This document shows positions 26,629 through 36,228 of a stretch of 56,205 nucleotides of DNA, in pieces. This DNA is from an uncultured Bacteroidales bacterium (GTDB taxonomy: Bacteria; Bacteroidota; Bacteroidia; Bacteroidales; Bacteroidaceae): assembly GCA_902789725.1 (NCBI GenBank), contig CADAPC010000012.1, positions 1-56,205 of the forward strand. The letters are read 5' to 3'. Position 1 is the first letter of the stretch. Every line of letters begins with the position of its first letter. The notes under the pieces are model-generated. The model made no database searches and was not told the origin of the DNA. It worked only from the letters and a program-made list of their open reading frames with translations. Made by a program: the position numbers and the translations under genes.

Positions 26629-28368
26629 ATGAAACTAACGTCAGCACCCCAAACCATAGTGAAGGCCTTCCAGATGAGCGTGAAACGCTTTCCCATATCG
26701 GCAGCCTACGTCACTGCTTTGTCGGCATTCCTCATCTTCTACATCATTGATAAAGGGAAGTTTCCGAGCGACAGCCTCATTGGAACAATAAGCTACTACT
26801 TTTCGGTGGGTTTTGTACTTTCGCTTACACTCCACTTATGGCAAGAGGAGGGTCAAAAGCGGCGCACAGCCCTGTTGGTCAACGTTGTGGCTCATCTGAT
26901 TCTTTTGGCCGACACCATCTACATTTATCATCTTTTTCAGGATAGCGACAGTCCTCACTATGAAGAGTGTGTGGCGCATAGCTCGGTTCATTTCTCACTC
27001 ATGCTCTCTCTGTTTTTTCTCTCCTTCTTGAAAGAGAAAAACAACATTGCCTCGTGGAACTTTACCATGCGGCTTATAGTCAATGCCATCATCTGCTACG
27101 CGATAGGCGTAATGATGTGGGGCGGATGCTCCTTGCTGCTGGCATCTTTCAACTTTTTGTTCCAGATTGATTTCGACTTCAAATGGTATCTGGTGATTGG
27201 TGTGCTGACGGGGTTGCTGCTCTCATCGTGGCTGCTGCTCGGCAGAATTCCTCATGGAGAAAAGAAGCACGACCGCACACCCATCCATTCCAGTTTCCTC
27301 AACGCCGTCATGCGCTTTCTCGCCCTCCCCCTGGTAGGCCTTTACACCATTGTGCTTTACATTTACGCCATTCAGATTCTCATAAAATGGGAACTGCCCA
27401 ATGGCTGGGTGTCATGGCTTGTGTCAGCATCAATGGCGGGACTCATCATCATTGAGTTCGGACTCTATCCCGTCAGGAAAGCACAAGAGAAAAAAGCCGA
27501 CTACCTCATCGCTCGCTATCTGCCAGTCGTCATCCTGCCCCTCTTACTGCTCATGACTGTCGGCATCATCCGCCGCTTCAGCGACTACGGCATCACCATC
27601 CATCGCCTCTACCTCATCACCCTCAACCTTTGGTTCTACTTCGTCTGCATCGTGCTCTTCCTCACGAAGGCACGACGCATCAACTGGATTACCATCTCCT
27701 TCGCACTGGCGTTCCTGCTCACATCGGCATTCCCCATCAACTATTTCAGCATCACACGTTGGACGATGGAAAGCAAAATTAAGCAAACATTGTTTAGCAC
27801 CGACATGATGAAACGCCGAAAACTCCCCCTCACCGAAAGGCAATACAAGCACCTCCTCCACGTGCTGACAAAGGAAGAAGCCATACAGCTGAACGACAAG
27901 ATGAAATACATTAGGCGATACTATGGAAGTGGCTATACCGAAGCATACGTAAAGGACACCACTTACCTCACTTTCTACTACGACTTTCTTGAGCCACATG
28001 CCAATTCTGTAGCTCCAACTCATTTTTATATAGGCAACGGCTGTGCCAACTATGCCATCGACATTCCTGAGGAATACAACAGGATGGTATGGGTTTACAC
28101 GCCTACTGTCACAGTGCCCCCCAACCAAAAAATCGCCATGTTTGTTCCCGAACACGAAGGACAAGCCATCGACACCGTCTTTGTCCATCTCGACACACTC
28201 CGCGCCCACAAAGACACCATGCAAGCCCCCATCCCCATTGTGTGCAAATCTCACCGTAGCACCTATATGGTCACGAGGTTCAGTGTCAGTCCATTCCACA
28301 ACCCTCAAACCAACAAACACGAGGGTACAATGGTGGACATTACAGGCTTTATCTTACAGAAGAAATAA
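26629..28368 (+). CDS. DUF4153-like multi-pass membrane protein
   Basis: Inner-membrane protein of 579 residues. About ten hydrophobic helices span roughly residues 20-390 (for example AAYVTALSAFLIFYII and LITLNLWFYFVCIVLFL), followed by a hydrophilic domain of about 190 residues with FPINYFSITRWTMESKIKQ at the boundary, where members of DUF4153 have a conserved segment. No catalytic motif is visible. It is 27 bp upstream of the ADP-ribosylglycohydrolase gene and probably cotranscribed. Function unknown. Confidence 0.75.
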   Translation: MKLTSAPQTIVKAFQMSVKRFPISAAYVTALSAFLIFYIIDKGKFPSDSLIGTISYYFSVGFVLSLTLHLWQEEGQKRRTALLVNVVAHLILLADTIYIYHLFQDSDSPHYEECVAHSSVHFSLMLSLFFLSFLKEKNNIASWNFTMRLIVNAIICYAIGVMMWGGCSLLLASFNFLFQIDFDFKWYLVIGVLTGLLLSSWLLLGRIPHGEKKHDRTPIHSSFLNAVMRFLALPLVGLYTIVLYIYAIQILIKWELPNGWVSWLVSASMAGLIIIEFGLYPVRKAQEKKADYLIARYLPVVILPLLLLMTVGIIRRFSDYGITIHRLYLITLNLWFYFVCIVLFLTKARRINWITISFALAFLLTSAFPINYFSITRWTMESKIKQTLFSTDMMKRRKLPLTERQYKHLLHVLTKEEAIQLNDKMKYIRRYYGSGYTEAYVKDTTYLTFYYDFLEPHANSVAPTHFYIGNGCANYAIDIPEEYNRMVWVYTPTVTVPPNQKIAMFVPEHEGQAIDTVFVHLDTLRAHKDTMQAPIPIVCKSHRSTYMVTRFSVSPFHNPQTNKHEGTMVDITGFILQKK

Positions 28369-28395
28369 CTACACAACAACACCCCCATCCATCCC

Positions 28396-29205
28396 ATGAA
28401 TACACCCACAACAGGAATTATCGGTGCCATTTGCGGCGACATCATTGGTCTGCCCTACGAACTGCGAGCAGACCGTACGAAAGATTTCAATTTTCCGTTG
28501 AAGTTCAACGATTTCAGCGATGACACCATCCTCACCGTAGCCATTGCCCACTGGCTACTGGGCGAGCGGAGCGAGGAGAAATTGCGCAAACATCTGCTCA
28601 ATTATGCCCTGCGCTACCGTCAGAAGAATGTTTGGGGGCGGGGATTTCAGGAGTGGTTCGAATCAGGCGGCACAACCGACCGCACAGGAGTGGCGAGCAA
28701 TGGCGCCACCATGCGAGTGACTGCCATCGGCTATGCCAGCGACGACCTTCAGGAGGTGTTGCGCCTGGCTGAAATGTCGGCTCGCATCACGCACAACAGC
28801 GACGAGGCCGCACGAGGAGCAAAAGCAGTAGCAGCCGCAGTCATGCTGGCTCGCACGGGCTGTGGCAAGCACGACATTCGCAACTATTTAGAGGCCACCA
28901 CGGGGTATGACCTACACCGCAAGATAGAAGACATACGCCCCCACTACCATTTCGAGATTCTATGCGACCGCTGCGTGCCCGAAAGCATCATCTGCTGGCT
29001 GCAAAGCGACACCTACGAACAGGCCGTGCGCAATGCCGTGTCGATGGGTGGCGATGCCGACACCATGGCCGCCATAGCAGGAGGCATTGCAGCATCCACT
29101 CCTGGCATGGAAGTACCGCTGGCACTGGCACAACCTTGCTTCGACCTTTTGCCACAAGACTTCAAGGAACTTATATCCAACAATTGCTTTTCCCTTCAAA
29201 CATGA
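28396..29205 (+). CDS. ADP-ribosylglycohydrolase family protein
   Basis: Hydrolase of the DraG/ARH family, 269 residues, which removes ADP-ribose from proteins or small molecules using a dinuclear magnesium centre. Metal ligands are expected in GAICGDIIG and FSDDTILTVAIA near the N-terminus and SMGGDADTMAAIAGGIA near the C-terminus, all clearly present. Its stop overlaps the next ATG (ATGA), tying it to the membrane protein and radical SAM genes that follow. In this setting it could process a nucleotide-linked intermediate or reverse a modification; that is inference. Confidence 0.88.
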   Translation: MNTPTTGIIGAICGDIIGLPYELRADRTKDFNFPLKFNDFSDDTILTVAIAHWLLGERSEEKLRKHLLNYALRYRQKNVWGRGFQEWFESGGTTDRTGVASNGATMRVTAIGYASDDLQEVLRLAEMSARITHNSDEAARGAKAVAAAVMLARTGCGKHDIRNYLEATTGYDLHRKIEDIRPHYHFEILCDRCVPESIICWLQSDTYEQAVRNAVSMGGDADTMAAIAGGIAASTPGMEVPLALAQPCFDLLPQDFKELISNNCFSLQT

Positions 29206-30146
29206 AAGACTGGAACCTCATCAAGACGATTTTATTCCGTTGCGTGCCAACATGGACGATTGCCGTTTTTATCGTCATCGGTGCGTGGACTAACGACCTC
29301 ACACTCATGCCCAATTTGGTCATGGCCATCATCCTCAGCCTACTCGTCCCAGCCATCGCCTACTTTCTTACGATTCCCCCTCTCCGTGCCAGCCGCTCCT
29401 GCCGCAAAGAGGAAGGCCTATTCAGCTATCAACAGGGACATCAGGAAGTGACGAAAACGGAAGTGGCGAAAACGGAAGAGATTCAGAAGCCTGGCACATA
29501 TGACCCGATGCACATCAGGCACATGGTGAAGCGACTGCAAGAATTGAATGGGAAAGAGAGGTTGCAGTTTATCCCATTCCAAGATTTGTGCCTGAGGGCA
29601 AACAAGGAGTATGAACGAGTGAGCAAAGACCTTGCGATGGGCATTACCAACTACTATCTGCTCACCCACCATTACCCCACTCCCGAAAAGTTAGCCCGGC
29701 AGACAGGCTGCAACATACACTACTGCTATGCACTGCTACAGGAATATAAAAAACAGATGGGCGAACGGCTGGCGAAGCTGGCCGACCAGAAAAACGTCAC
29801 CGCACAGGACATTCTCTATGAAACATACACCGTCAATGAGAAGGTGAGAACAAACAAAATTATTGGCTACACGGAAAAGCCCTATACCTCTTGCAGCACG
29901 CTGATAGAGGAAAGTTGCTACATGAACTCGGGAGGACATTACGAACACATAAAAGAGCCCATCTACGAGTACAAAAACGTGCAGCGGAACGTGAAGGAGT
30001 ATCAGTTGCAATCCATTTTCCCTTTCGTACCCTTCGACTTCCAAGAGAAGGTGAAAAACCGATGGAACGACTTATCGATTGAGGAAGAACTGAATTTTGA
30101 CTTACTGCAACACTACGTCAGCATCGTCTATCCCCAACCATCATGA
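29202..30146 (+). CDS. Unknown membrane-anchored protein
   Basis: 314 residues from ATG 29202, which overlaps the previous stop as ATGA. Two N-terminal hydrophobic helices (TWTIAVFIVIGAW and LVMAIILSLLVPAIAYFL) anchor a cytoplasmic domain rich in charged residues. A segment with YPTPEKLARQTGCNIHYCYALLQEYKKQ resembles a helix-turn-helix-like helical bundle, without clear family assignment. It is coupled on both sides: the radical SAM gene starts inside its last codons. I do not recognise the family. Confidence 0.7.
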   Translation: MKDWNLIKTILFRCVPTWTIAVFIVIGAWTNDLTLMPNLVMAIILSLLVPAIAYFLTIPPLRASRSCRKEEGLFSYQQGHQEVTKTEVAKTEEIQKPGTYDPMHIRHMVKRLQELNGKERLQFIPFQDLCLRANKEYERVSKDLAMGITNYYLLTHHYPTPEKLARQTGCNIHYCYALLQEYKKQMGERLAKLADQKNVTAQDILYETYTVNEKVRTNKIIGYTEKPYTSCSTLIEESCYMNSGGHYEHIKEPIYEYKNVQRNVKEYQLQSIFPFVPFDFQEKVKNRWNDLSIEEELNFDLLQHYVSIVYPQPS

Positions 30147-31042
30147 AGTTCCTGCAACCCATCGAACTGCGCCGACAAGATTGTGCTTCGCCCGCTCGCG
30201 GTCCCATGCCCGTGTCGCCATTTGTCAATCTTTATGCCAAGGTGACGGCGGGCTGCAATGCACGTTGCCCCTTCTGCTGCAATGCCATGATGCCTCCAGA
30301 AGGGTCCGATTGGGATGTGGACAAGCTCTTCGACATCATCCGCGAGCTGGAAAATCAAGGCATCAAGGTGACACGCCTGATGGTGACGGGAGGAGAGCCA
30401 GCCTTGGTGCCCGAACGAGTGGAACGCATCATAGAGCGACTCAATGAAACCGACTTCTTTCACATCCACGCCCAGCTGAACACCAACGGACTGCTGCCCG
30501 CCTCGCAACACATCATGCGACACGAACGCTGGGACTACATCTCAGTGTCCATGCACCATTACGACCTCCATCGACTGTCGGAATTGTACGGCACAGTCAT
30601 ACCCGACCACGCTCTTGACTTTCACCACATCAACCGGCAGAAAATGAATGTCAGTTGCAACCTCATCCGAGGCTATATCGACTCACCTGCGGAGGCACGT
30701 AAGGTGATGGAAAAGACCATACAACTGGGAATATCACGATTAGGGTTCGTGGCCCTGCTCCCCATGAACGAGTGGTGCAACCAGCATTTCGTTCCTTTAG
30801 ATTCCATAGGATTGGAAGAAATGTCCGACCTTATGCCAACTTTCCACAAATGGGACTTGGCATCCGACCAACCCGAAGCAGCCCCCCTTTGCGAATGCCG
30901 CAACTTCCTTTACGGCACAGCCGAACAGCCGCTGAATATCTACATCCGCTACAAATCCACCCCCAACCACTGCCCTTCCCTGCTTTCCTACGACGGGCAG
31001 CATCTGCACCAAGGATTTGGAAATGACAACATCATCATCTGA
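30143..31042 (+). CDS. Radical SAM enzyme
   Basis: 299 residues. The [4Fe-4S]-binding CxxxCxxC is in TAGCNARCPFCCNAM at about residue 40; MVTGGEPAL is the SAM-binding GGE motif. A C-terminal pair in LCECRNFLYGT and PNHCPSLL adds three more Cys, which might hold a second cluster. Not assigned to a known subfamily. It overlaps the unknown membrane gene by 4 bp (ATGA) and is 9 bp before a second radical SAM gene, so both probably act in one pathway. Confidence 0.88.
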   Translation: MKFLQPIELRRQDCASPARGPMPVSPFVNLYAKVTAGCNARCPFCCNAMMPPEGSDWDVDKLFDIIRELENQGIKVTRLMVTGGEPALVPERVERIIERLNETDFFHIHAQLNTNGLLPASQHIMRHERWDYISVSMHHYDLHRLSELYGTVIPDHALDFHHINRQKMNVSCNLIRGYIDSPAEARKVMEKTIQLGISRLGFVALLPMNEWCNQHFVPLDSIGLEEMSDLMPTFHKWDLASDQPEAAPLCECRNFLYGTAEQPLNIYIRYKSTPNHCPSLLSYDGQHLHQGFGNDNIII

Positions 31043-31051
31043 ACCAACCTC

Positions 31052-32317
31052 ATGAACATCGCCGACCTTTATCATAGCCGAATCAGCAACCCGCTGTTGA
31101 ACACATCCTACCCGCTACATCCCGAAGACTGGGGACAATACCAGACGAGCGGAACATTGGGCTTTGACGGGGAAGAAGATGTTTCCTTCTACATCCACAT
31201 TCCCTTCTGCCCCCACCTTTGCTCCTACTGCGAATACACGCGGATGCTGCTGCCCACCAAGGAACTACAGCAGCAATATCTTGACACCCTCAAAACGGAC
31301 ATACTCCGCTTCAAAGCAGAACATCCACACCTTACACTCAAAGGATTCGACATAGGCGGAGGCACACCTACCGCCCTGAATGATGACTGTTTCAGCACAT
31401 TATTACACCTATACGACGAAGCCACCAACGGCCAGACACTCGCCACCGACTTTGAGCCCAGCATCGAGAGCACCGTCGGCATGCTGTCAACAACGAAGCT
31501 GGAAGCCATTGCCCAACATGGCATCAGAAGGGTGTCATTGGGTCTCCAGAGCACATCGGCACCCCTGCTCCACGAGCATCGGCGCAGAGAAGCCACTACA
31601 GAAGAACTGGCACTGGTCATCGACCATGCACATGATGCTGGCATCAAGAAGGTGAACATCGACCTGATGTACGGCCTCCAACATCAAACACTTGAAAGCC
31701 TGATGGCTGACCTCGATGTAATCCAGCACGTTCACCCGGAACAAGTGACACTCTACGAACTACGCACCAACATGACCCGCCAAAAGCCAACCCACACAGC
31801 TGATTGGCTGTTCGAAGCCTACTCTCTTCTATTCGACCGACTGACAGACCTCGGATATCATGCGCAATTCGGACAAAACACCTTCTCTGTCAGCCCCAAC
31901 GACCAAGGGTTATCCTCCTACCTCCGTCACCGCATGCTGCAAGGAGGCTGTTATAAAGGGTTTGGACTCTCGGCTCAGAGCATGAGCCACGAGGGAGTGG
32001 CCTACAACAAAGGGAAGAACCTCAACAATATCGCTCCCCTGCTTGCAAGCAACACGTTTGAGGGGGGACACACCTATCGTTTGCCACCACAAGAACTGTG
32101 CTCCAAATACATTGCCATAGCTGGCTACGGCGGTCGTTTCTCCCTGCGCCATGCCTCAGTTCTGTTAGGCAGAGATGCACAAGAGTATTTCCATTCGCAA
32201 ATCACATTCTGCCTTCAAGAAAACTTGCTCAGTTGCAGCAAGAATGACACACTTTCAATCACCCCCAAAGGCTTCCGACATCACGGAGCCGTATTTTCAC
32301 TCTTCTATTTGCCATGA
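31052..32317 (+). CDS. HemN-like radical SAM protein
   Basis: 421 residues related to oxygen-independent coproporphyrinogen III oxidase. YIHIPFCPHLCSYCEY carries the CxxxCxxC cluster motif but has Tyr-Thr where true HemN has a further Cys; GFDIGGGTPTAL and RRVSLGLQST are family motifs. HemN-like proteins include HemW heme chaperones and biosynthetic enzymes, so coproporphyrinogen oxidation should not be assumed. Its stop overlaps the next ATG (ATGA). Context, beside another radical SAM enzyme and a sugar-dehydrase-like PLP protein, suggests a dedicated biosynthetic role. Confidence 0.85.
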   Translation: MNIADLYHSRISNPLLNTSYPLHPEDWGQYQTSGTLGFDGEEDVSFYIHIPFCPHLCSYCEYTRMLLPTKELQQQYLDTLKTDILRFKAEHPHLTLKGFDIGGGTPTALNDDCFSTLLHLYDEATNGQTLATDFEPSIESTVGMLSTTKLEAIAQHGIRRVSLGLQSTSAPLLHEHRRREATTEELALVIDHAHDAGIKKVNIDLMYGLQHQTLESLMADLDVIQHVHPEQVTLYELRTNMTRQKPTHTADWLFEAYSLLFDRLTDLGYHAQFGQNTFSVSPNDQGLSSYLRHRMLQGGCYKGFGLSAQSMSHEGVAYNKGKNLNNIAPLLASNTFEGGHTYRLPPQELCSKYIAIAGYGGRFSLRHASVLLGRDAQEYFHSQITFCLQENLLSCSKNDTLSITPKGFRHHGAVFSLFYLP

Positions 32318-33519
32318 CATTTCGTTATCCTTGTACTCGCAACATCGGGATGGAAGGGTTCGGAACCTTCCTCGAACAAGAAATTGCAGAACCACGCCGC
32401 AACCTGCGTTTGTTTGCCCACGAAATAGGTCACCTCCTCAGTCAAGGTGACACTGCACTTGCCCACCGCCTGACACTGGTGAACAGTGGCTCGTCGGCCA
32501 ATCTGGTAGCAGCACTTGCGCTGGCTGAACACCTGCGCCATCAGGGGCGACCACTCACAGCCGTCGCTTCGGCCTTCACCTTCCCCACCACCCTCAGTGC
32601 CCTGCTCCTGGCAGACTTTCAAGTGAAACTCATCGACGTTGTGCCCGAAGGGTTCAATATGGACATCACGCTGCTCGAAGCGGAAGAAGAAGCTCCATCG
32701 CTCGTCTGCATCACCCACTTTCTGGGCTTCCCCGCCGCCCTGAAAGCCTTGGACGCTTATCGGCACCGCACAGGATGCCTCATCCTGCAAGATGCATGCG
32801 AAACAATGGTCTGCCACACCCCCGACACCGATGAACTGCTCTACCAGTACGGTGATGTTGTCACCTGGTCATTCTACCACCCTCACCACCTCTCCTCCTA
32901 CGGTGGTGGAGCCGTTTATTCAGGCACTACCGAACTGCATGTCCTTTGCGACAGCATTGCTCACTGGGGACGCGCTTGCAAATGCCACATCGACCCCAAA
33001 CTATGCCATGCCCCTCAAGGTCCAGCCCATCAGTTCACCTACGAGCATGCCGGAGTCAACGTAGAAATGTCTGAACTGAATGCCTGCTTCGGACGTTGGC
33101 AACTGCGCCAATGGGCTGACATTGAGCGGTGCAGAAAGGAAAACTACGCTCATTTACTCCGTCTGCTCGCAGAGCATCCACGGCTCAGAGTGTGGCCTTT
33201 CTTCAACCAGCATCAAGACTCCCCCTTCGTATTCCCCATCCTCTGCCGCGAGAAAGACATCAAGGAGGTATATGAACTACTCGCACCCGAAGGAATTGAA
33301 ATCCGCACCCTCATGGGCGGTGCCACCTGCGAGCAACCCGCTTTCACACACACACATCGCCTGCGACAACTCCAATGCCCAATACATGGCTCGCCACACT
33401 TTCTTCGTAGGGTGCCACCACACGCTTACCGACACCGACATACAGCATGTAGGCACCACCATTTCGCAACTTTTGTAAAAAAATGCGCCTGCATGCCACT
33501 TGAGATAACAAAACATTGA
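32314..33519 (+). CDS. DegT/DnrJ/EryC1-family PLP protein, frameshifted at a CA repeat
   Basis: PLP-dependent fold type I protein of the sugar aminotransferase/dehydrase family: TLVNSGSSANLVA, LILQDACETMVC and WSFYHPHHLSSYGGGAVYS. The last motif has His where aminotransferases have the PLP-binding Lys, as in the ColD and CDP-hexulose 3-dehydrases. As written, the frame changes at (CA)6 (33345-33356) and the last 55 residues are not family-like. In the +2 frame the sequence continues HIACDNSNAQYMARHTFFVG and HTLTDTDIQHVGTTISQLL to TAA 33478, a proper family C-terminus. Seven CA units would restore it. Confidence 0.8.
   Translation: MTFRYPCTRNIGMEGFGTFLEQEIAEPRRNLRLFAHEIGHLLSQGDTALAHRLTLVNSGSSANLVAALALAEHLRHQGRPLTAVASAFTFPTTLSALLLADFQVKLIDVVPEGFNMDITLLEAEEEAPSLVCITHFLGFPAALKALDAYRHRTGCLILQDACETMVCHTPDTDELLYQYGDVVTWSFYHPHHLSSYGGGAVYSGTTELHVLCDSIAHWGRACKCHIDPKLCHAPQGPAHQFTYEHAGVNVEMSELNACFGRWQLRQWADIERCRKENYAHLLRLLAEHPRLRVWPFFNQHQDSPFVFPILCREKDIKEVYELLAPEGIEIRTLMGGATCEQPAFTHTHRLRQLQCPIHGSPHFLRRVPPHAYRHRHTACRHHHFATFVKKCACMPLEITKH
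33345..33356 (+). repeat. (CA)6 microsatellite at the frameshift point
   Basis: Six CA units inside the PLP-protein gene. Adding one unit joins the two family-like frames; the present number leaves the gene out of frame. Confidence 0.85.
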
Positions 33520-33627
33520 TGTCGCAACAGTGGAAAAAGAATTACAAAATCTCGGAGTAATTATATCATTGTAAGAAGACATTGAACATTTATCATAAAT
33601 TCATTTATGTATGTCAGCAAGATTTCG

Positions 33628-33635
33628 TAATTTTG
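33628..33635 (+). promoter_or_regulatory. -7 box of the pyrF promoter
   Basis: TAATTTTG, 50 nt before the pyrF ATG; fits TAnnTTTG. The preceding 100 bp hold no gene. Confidence 0.55.
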
Positions 33636-33685
33636 CATTTCCATTAACATGCACTAAGCAAACTCTTAATTCTTAAAACATCAAC

Positions 33686-34522
33686 ATGACACGCCAAGAA
33701 CTGATCAATCAGATTTTCACCAAGAAGACCTTCCTTTGTGTGGGGCTCGACACCGACATGAAGAAAATTCCAGAGTTCCTGCTGGGGGAGGAAGACCCCA
33801 TCTTCGCCTTCAACAAGGCCATCATCGATGCCACCGCACCTTACTGCGTGGCTTACAAACCCAACCTCGCTTTCTACGAGAGCATGGGGGTGAAGGGGTG
33901 GATGGCTTTTGAAAAAACCATCGCCTACCTGAACACGGCCTATCGGCAGCACTTCATCATTGCCGATGCCAAGCGCGGCGACATCGGCAACACCAGTGCC
34001 ATGTACGCCCGCACCTTCTTCGAGGAAATCGACCTCGATGCCCTCACCGTGGCTCCCTACATGGGCGAGGACAGCGTCACCCCCTTCCTGCAATATCCCG
34101 GCAAGTGGGTCATTCTCCTGGCACTCACGTCGAACAAGGGTAGCCACGACTTCCAACTGACCGCCGACGCGAAGGGTGAGCGTCTCTTCGAGCTTGTGCT
34201 GAAGAAGAGCCAGCAATGGGGCAATGAGGACAACATGATGTACGTTGTAGGTGCCACACAAGGCAACATGTTTGCCGACATCCGCAAGATTGCACCCAAC
34301 CATTTCCTGCTCGTGCCAGGCATCGGCGCACAAGGTGGCAGCCTGGAAGAAGTGTGCAAGTACGGCATGACCAAGGACTGCGGCCTGCTCGTCAACTCCT
34401 CGCGCGCCATCATCTATGCCGACAAGACCGAACGGTTTGCCGAAGTGGCTGGCGAGGAAGCACGAAAAGTGGCGGAACAGATGGCTCTTTTACTCTCCAT
34501 CACCAGCCATGCAAAACGCTAA
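33686..34522 (+). CDS. pyrF: Orotidine 5'-phosphate decarboxylase
   Basis: Decarboxylates OMP to UMP in pyrimidine synthesis. 278 residues, the longer type II form. [24 protein letters not shown] and the catalytic [14 protein letters not shown] (Lys-Asp network) are present. It overlaps the HD gene by 14 bp. In Bacteroides I recall purM, prfA and pyrF as near neighbours, which makes the genes between prfA and pyrF here look inserted. Confidence 0.95.
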   Translation: MTRQELINQIFTKKTFLCVGLDTDMKKIPEFLLGEEDPIFAFNKAIIDATAPYCVAYKPNLAFYESMGVKGWMAFEKTIAYLNTAYRQHFIIADAKRGDIGNTSAMYARTFFEEIDLDALTVAPYMGEDSVTPFLQYPGKWVILLALTSNKGSHDFQLTADAKGERLFELVLKKSQQWGNEDNMMYVVGATQGNMFADIRKIAPNHFLLVPGIGAQGGSLEEVCKYGMTKDCGLLVNSSRAIIYADKTERFAEVAGEEARKVAEQMALLLSITSHAKR

Positions 34523-35750
34523 AATCATCAACGACCCCGTGTTTGGGTTCATCCGTGTGCCACGAGGTTTGCTGCTCGACATTGTGCGCCACCCTGCCTT
34601 CTACCGCCTCAGCCGCATCAAGCAACTGGGGGGAGCCAACATTGTCTATCCAGGAGCACAGCACACCCGCTTTCAGCACTCCTTGGGTGCCTTCCACTTG
34701 ATGGGCAAAGCCATTCAGTCGCTCCTGATGAAGGGGCACTTCATCTTCGACAGCGAGGCCGAAGCCGTGCAGGCAGCCATCCTGCTGCACGACATCGGAC
34801 ACGGGCCCTTCAGCCACGTGCTCGAACACACGCTCTTTCAGGGAGTGGATCATGAGGAAATCTCGTTGATGGTGATGGAGCAGATGAACGAGGACTTCCG
34901 GGGGCAGTTGGGGCTTGCCATCAAAATTTTCAAGGACGAGTACCCCAAGCGATTCCTGCATCAGCTCATCTCCTCCCAGCTCGACATGGACCGTCTTGAC
35001 TACCTCAAGCGCGACGCCTTCTTCACAGGTGTCAATGAAGCCAACATCGGCTCTGCCCGCATCATCGACATGCTCGACATGGTGGACGACCAGCTTGTGG
35101 TCGATAAAAAAGGCATCTACTCCATCGAAAATTATCTCGTCAGCCGCCGCTTGATGTATTGGCAGGTCTACCTGCACAAAACCTCCGTGGCTGCTGAACA
35201 CGTCTTGATCAACGCTTTGAAACGAGCCAAACAACTCTATCAAGGAGAGAGCGAAAACAATGGCTCCGCAGACAGCGGCCAGCTCTCCCCTTCCCTCCGC
35301 TTCTTCCTCTGCAACAACATCGACCACGACCTGTTCGTCAAGAATGCTGAATGCCTTCAACACTATCTTTCCCTCGACGACTACGACATCTGGACGGCCA
35401 TGAAGGTGTGGTGCAACCACCCCGACCCCATCCTCGCCCTGCTCAGCCGCGACTTCATCCACCGCAACATCTTCAAGGTGGAAACGCTCGACGAACCTGC
35501 CAGCCCTGAGCGTCAGCAACAGAAGTTGGAAGAGCTTGCACTGCACTACCACATTTCGGCAGAAGATGCCAACTACCTAATTGCCAACATTGAAGTAGGC
35601 AAAGACATGTACAGCCTTGATGACGACCAAATTGAAATCCGCTTCAACGACGGCACCACCCGCGACCTTATCGAAGCCAGCGACATGCTCAACACCTCCC
35701 TCGCCACCAAGAAAGTGCGCAAACACTACTTCTGCTACCAGCGGCTGTGA
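34509..35750 (+). CDS. HD-domain phosphohydrolase (dGTPase-like)
   Basis: 413 residues, start chosen at ATG 34509 within the end of pyrF; the longer in-frame reading would overlap pyrF by 107 bp. The HD motif is in [17 protein letters not shown], preceded by the substrate-site segment [28 protein letters not shown], and followed by [20 protein letters not shown], as in SamHD1-like and YdhJ-like dNTP/nucleotide phosphohydrolases. Substrate unknown. Coupled to pyrF by overlap, so a nucleotide-pool role is reasonable. Confidence 0.88.
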   Translation: MQNAKIINDPVFGFIRVPRGLLLDIVRHPAFYRLSRIKQLGGANIVYPGAQHTRFQHSLGAFHLMGKAIQSLLMKGHFIFDSEAEAVQAAILLHDIGHGPFSHVLEHTLFQGVDHEEISLMVMEQMNEDFRGQLGLAIKIFKDEYPKRFLHQLISSQLDMDRLDYLKRDAFFTGVNEANIGSARIIDMLDMVDDQLVVDKKGIYSIENYLVSRRLMYWQVYLHKTSVAAEHVLINALKRAKQLYQGESENNGSADSGQLSPSLRFFLCNNIDHDLFVKNAECLQHYLSLDDYDIWTAMKVWCNHPDPILALLSRDFIHRNIFKVETLDEPASPERQQQKLEELALHYHISAEDANYLIANIEVGKDMYSLDDDQIEIRFNDGTTRDLIEASDMLNTSLATKKVRKHYFCYQRL

Positions 35751-35990
35751 CGGATGCATGCCTCACCTCGGGGACATCATGAGTGACGGATATGTCCAAA
35801 GAGATACGGTAAAAAAAGACCGACGATGAACCCAAAGCTCGCGCCTGCCTCGCTTTCTGACCTATTTATCCATTCACCCATTTATCTATTTTAGCCGCGA
35901 CAGCGGCAGCGGATACTACAGAGGAGGACGGCTCCGAATGCCACGGCAAGCGGATGCCGCCCTCCTTTCACTTTCGCCCCGTCGGAGTAG
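35751..35990. other. Intergenic sequence after the HD gene
   Basis: 240 bp, GC-rich toward the right. No gene with family resemblance, tRNA or clear terminator recognised; short frames here are not protein-like. Confidence 0.4.
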
Positions 35991-36184
35991 CAGGATGACC
36001 CGGAGACCTCAACGGCCGCTAAAACGACCTCGCAGGATGACCCGGAGACCTCCACGGCCGCTAAAATGAACTCGCAGGATGGTCCGGAAACCTCCACGGC
36101 CGCTAAAATGAACTCGCAGGATGACCCGGAGACCTCCACGGCCGCTAAAATGAACTCGCAGGATGACCCGGAGACCTCAACGGG
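35991..36184 (+). repeat. 42-bp minisatellite, four full units plus a partial one
   Basis: Units start at 35991, 36033, 36075, 36117 and 36159 (partial), each beginning CAGGATGACCCGGAGACCTC with few changes. Forty-two is a multiple of three: on the plus strand one frame stays open through all units (repeated QDDPETSTAAK...S) to a TAA after 36210, but a TAG precedes the first unit and no start fits. It may be a fossil of a repeat protein or a non-coding array. Confidence 0.85.
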
Positions 36185-36228
36185 GCATGATTTGAAACAA
36201 CAGTATTACTAACCTATAAAACAAAATG

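Noticed and set aside
34500..35552. 350-residue minus-strand frame opposite the HD gene
   Set aside because: Composition (Val, His, Asp, Glu) is that of an antisense shadow; the HD gene has intact catalytic motifs.
35891..36139. Minus-strand frame through the 42-bp repeats
   Set aside because: The repeat length is a multiple of three, so a frame stays open on either strand; no start context or homology.
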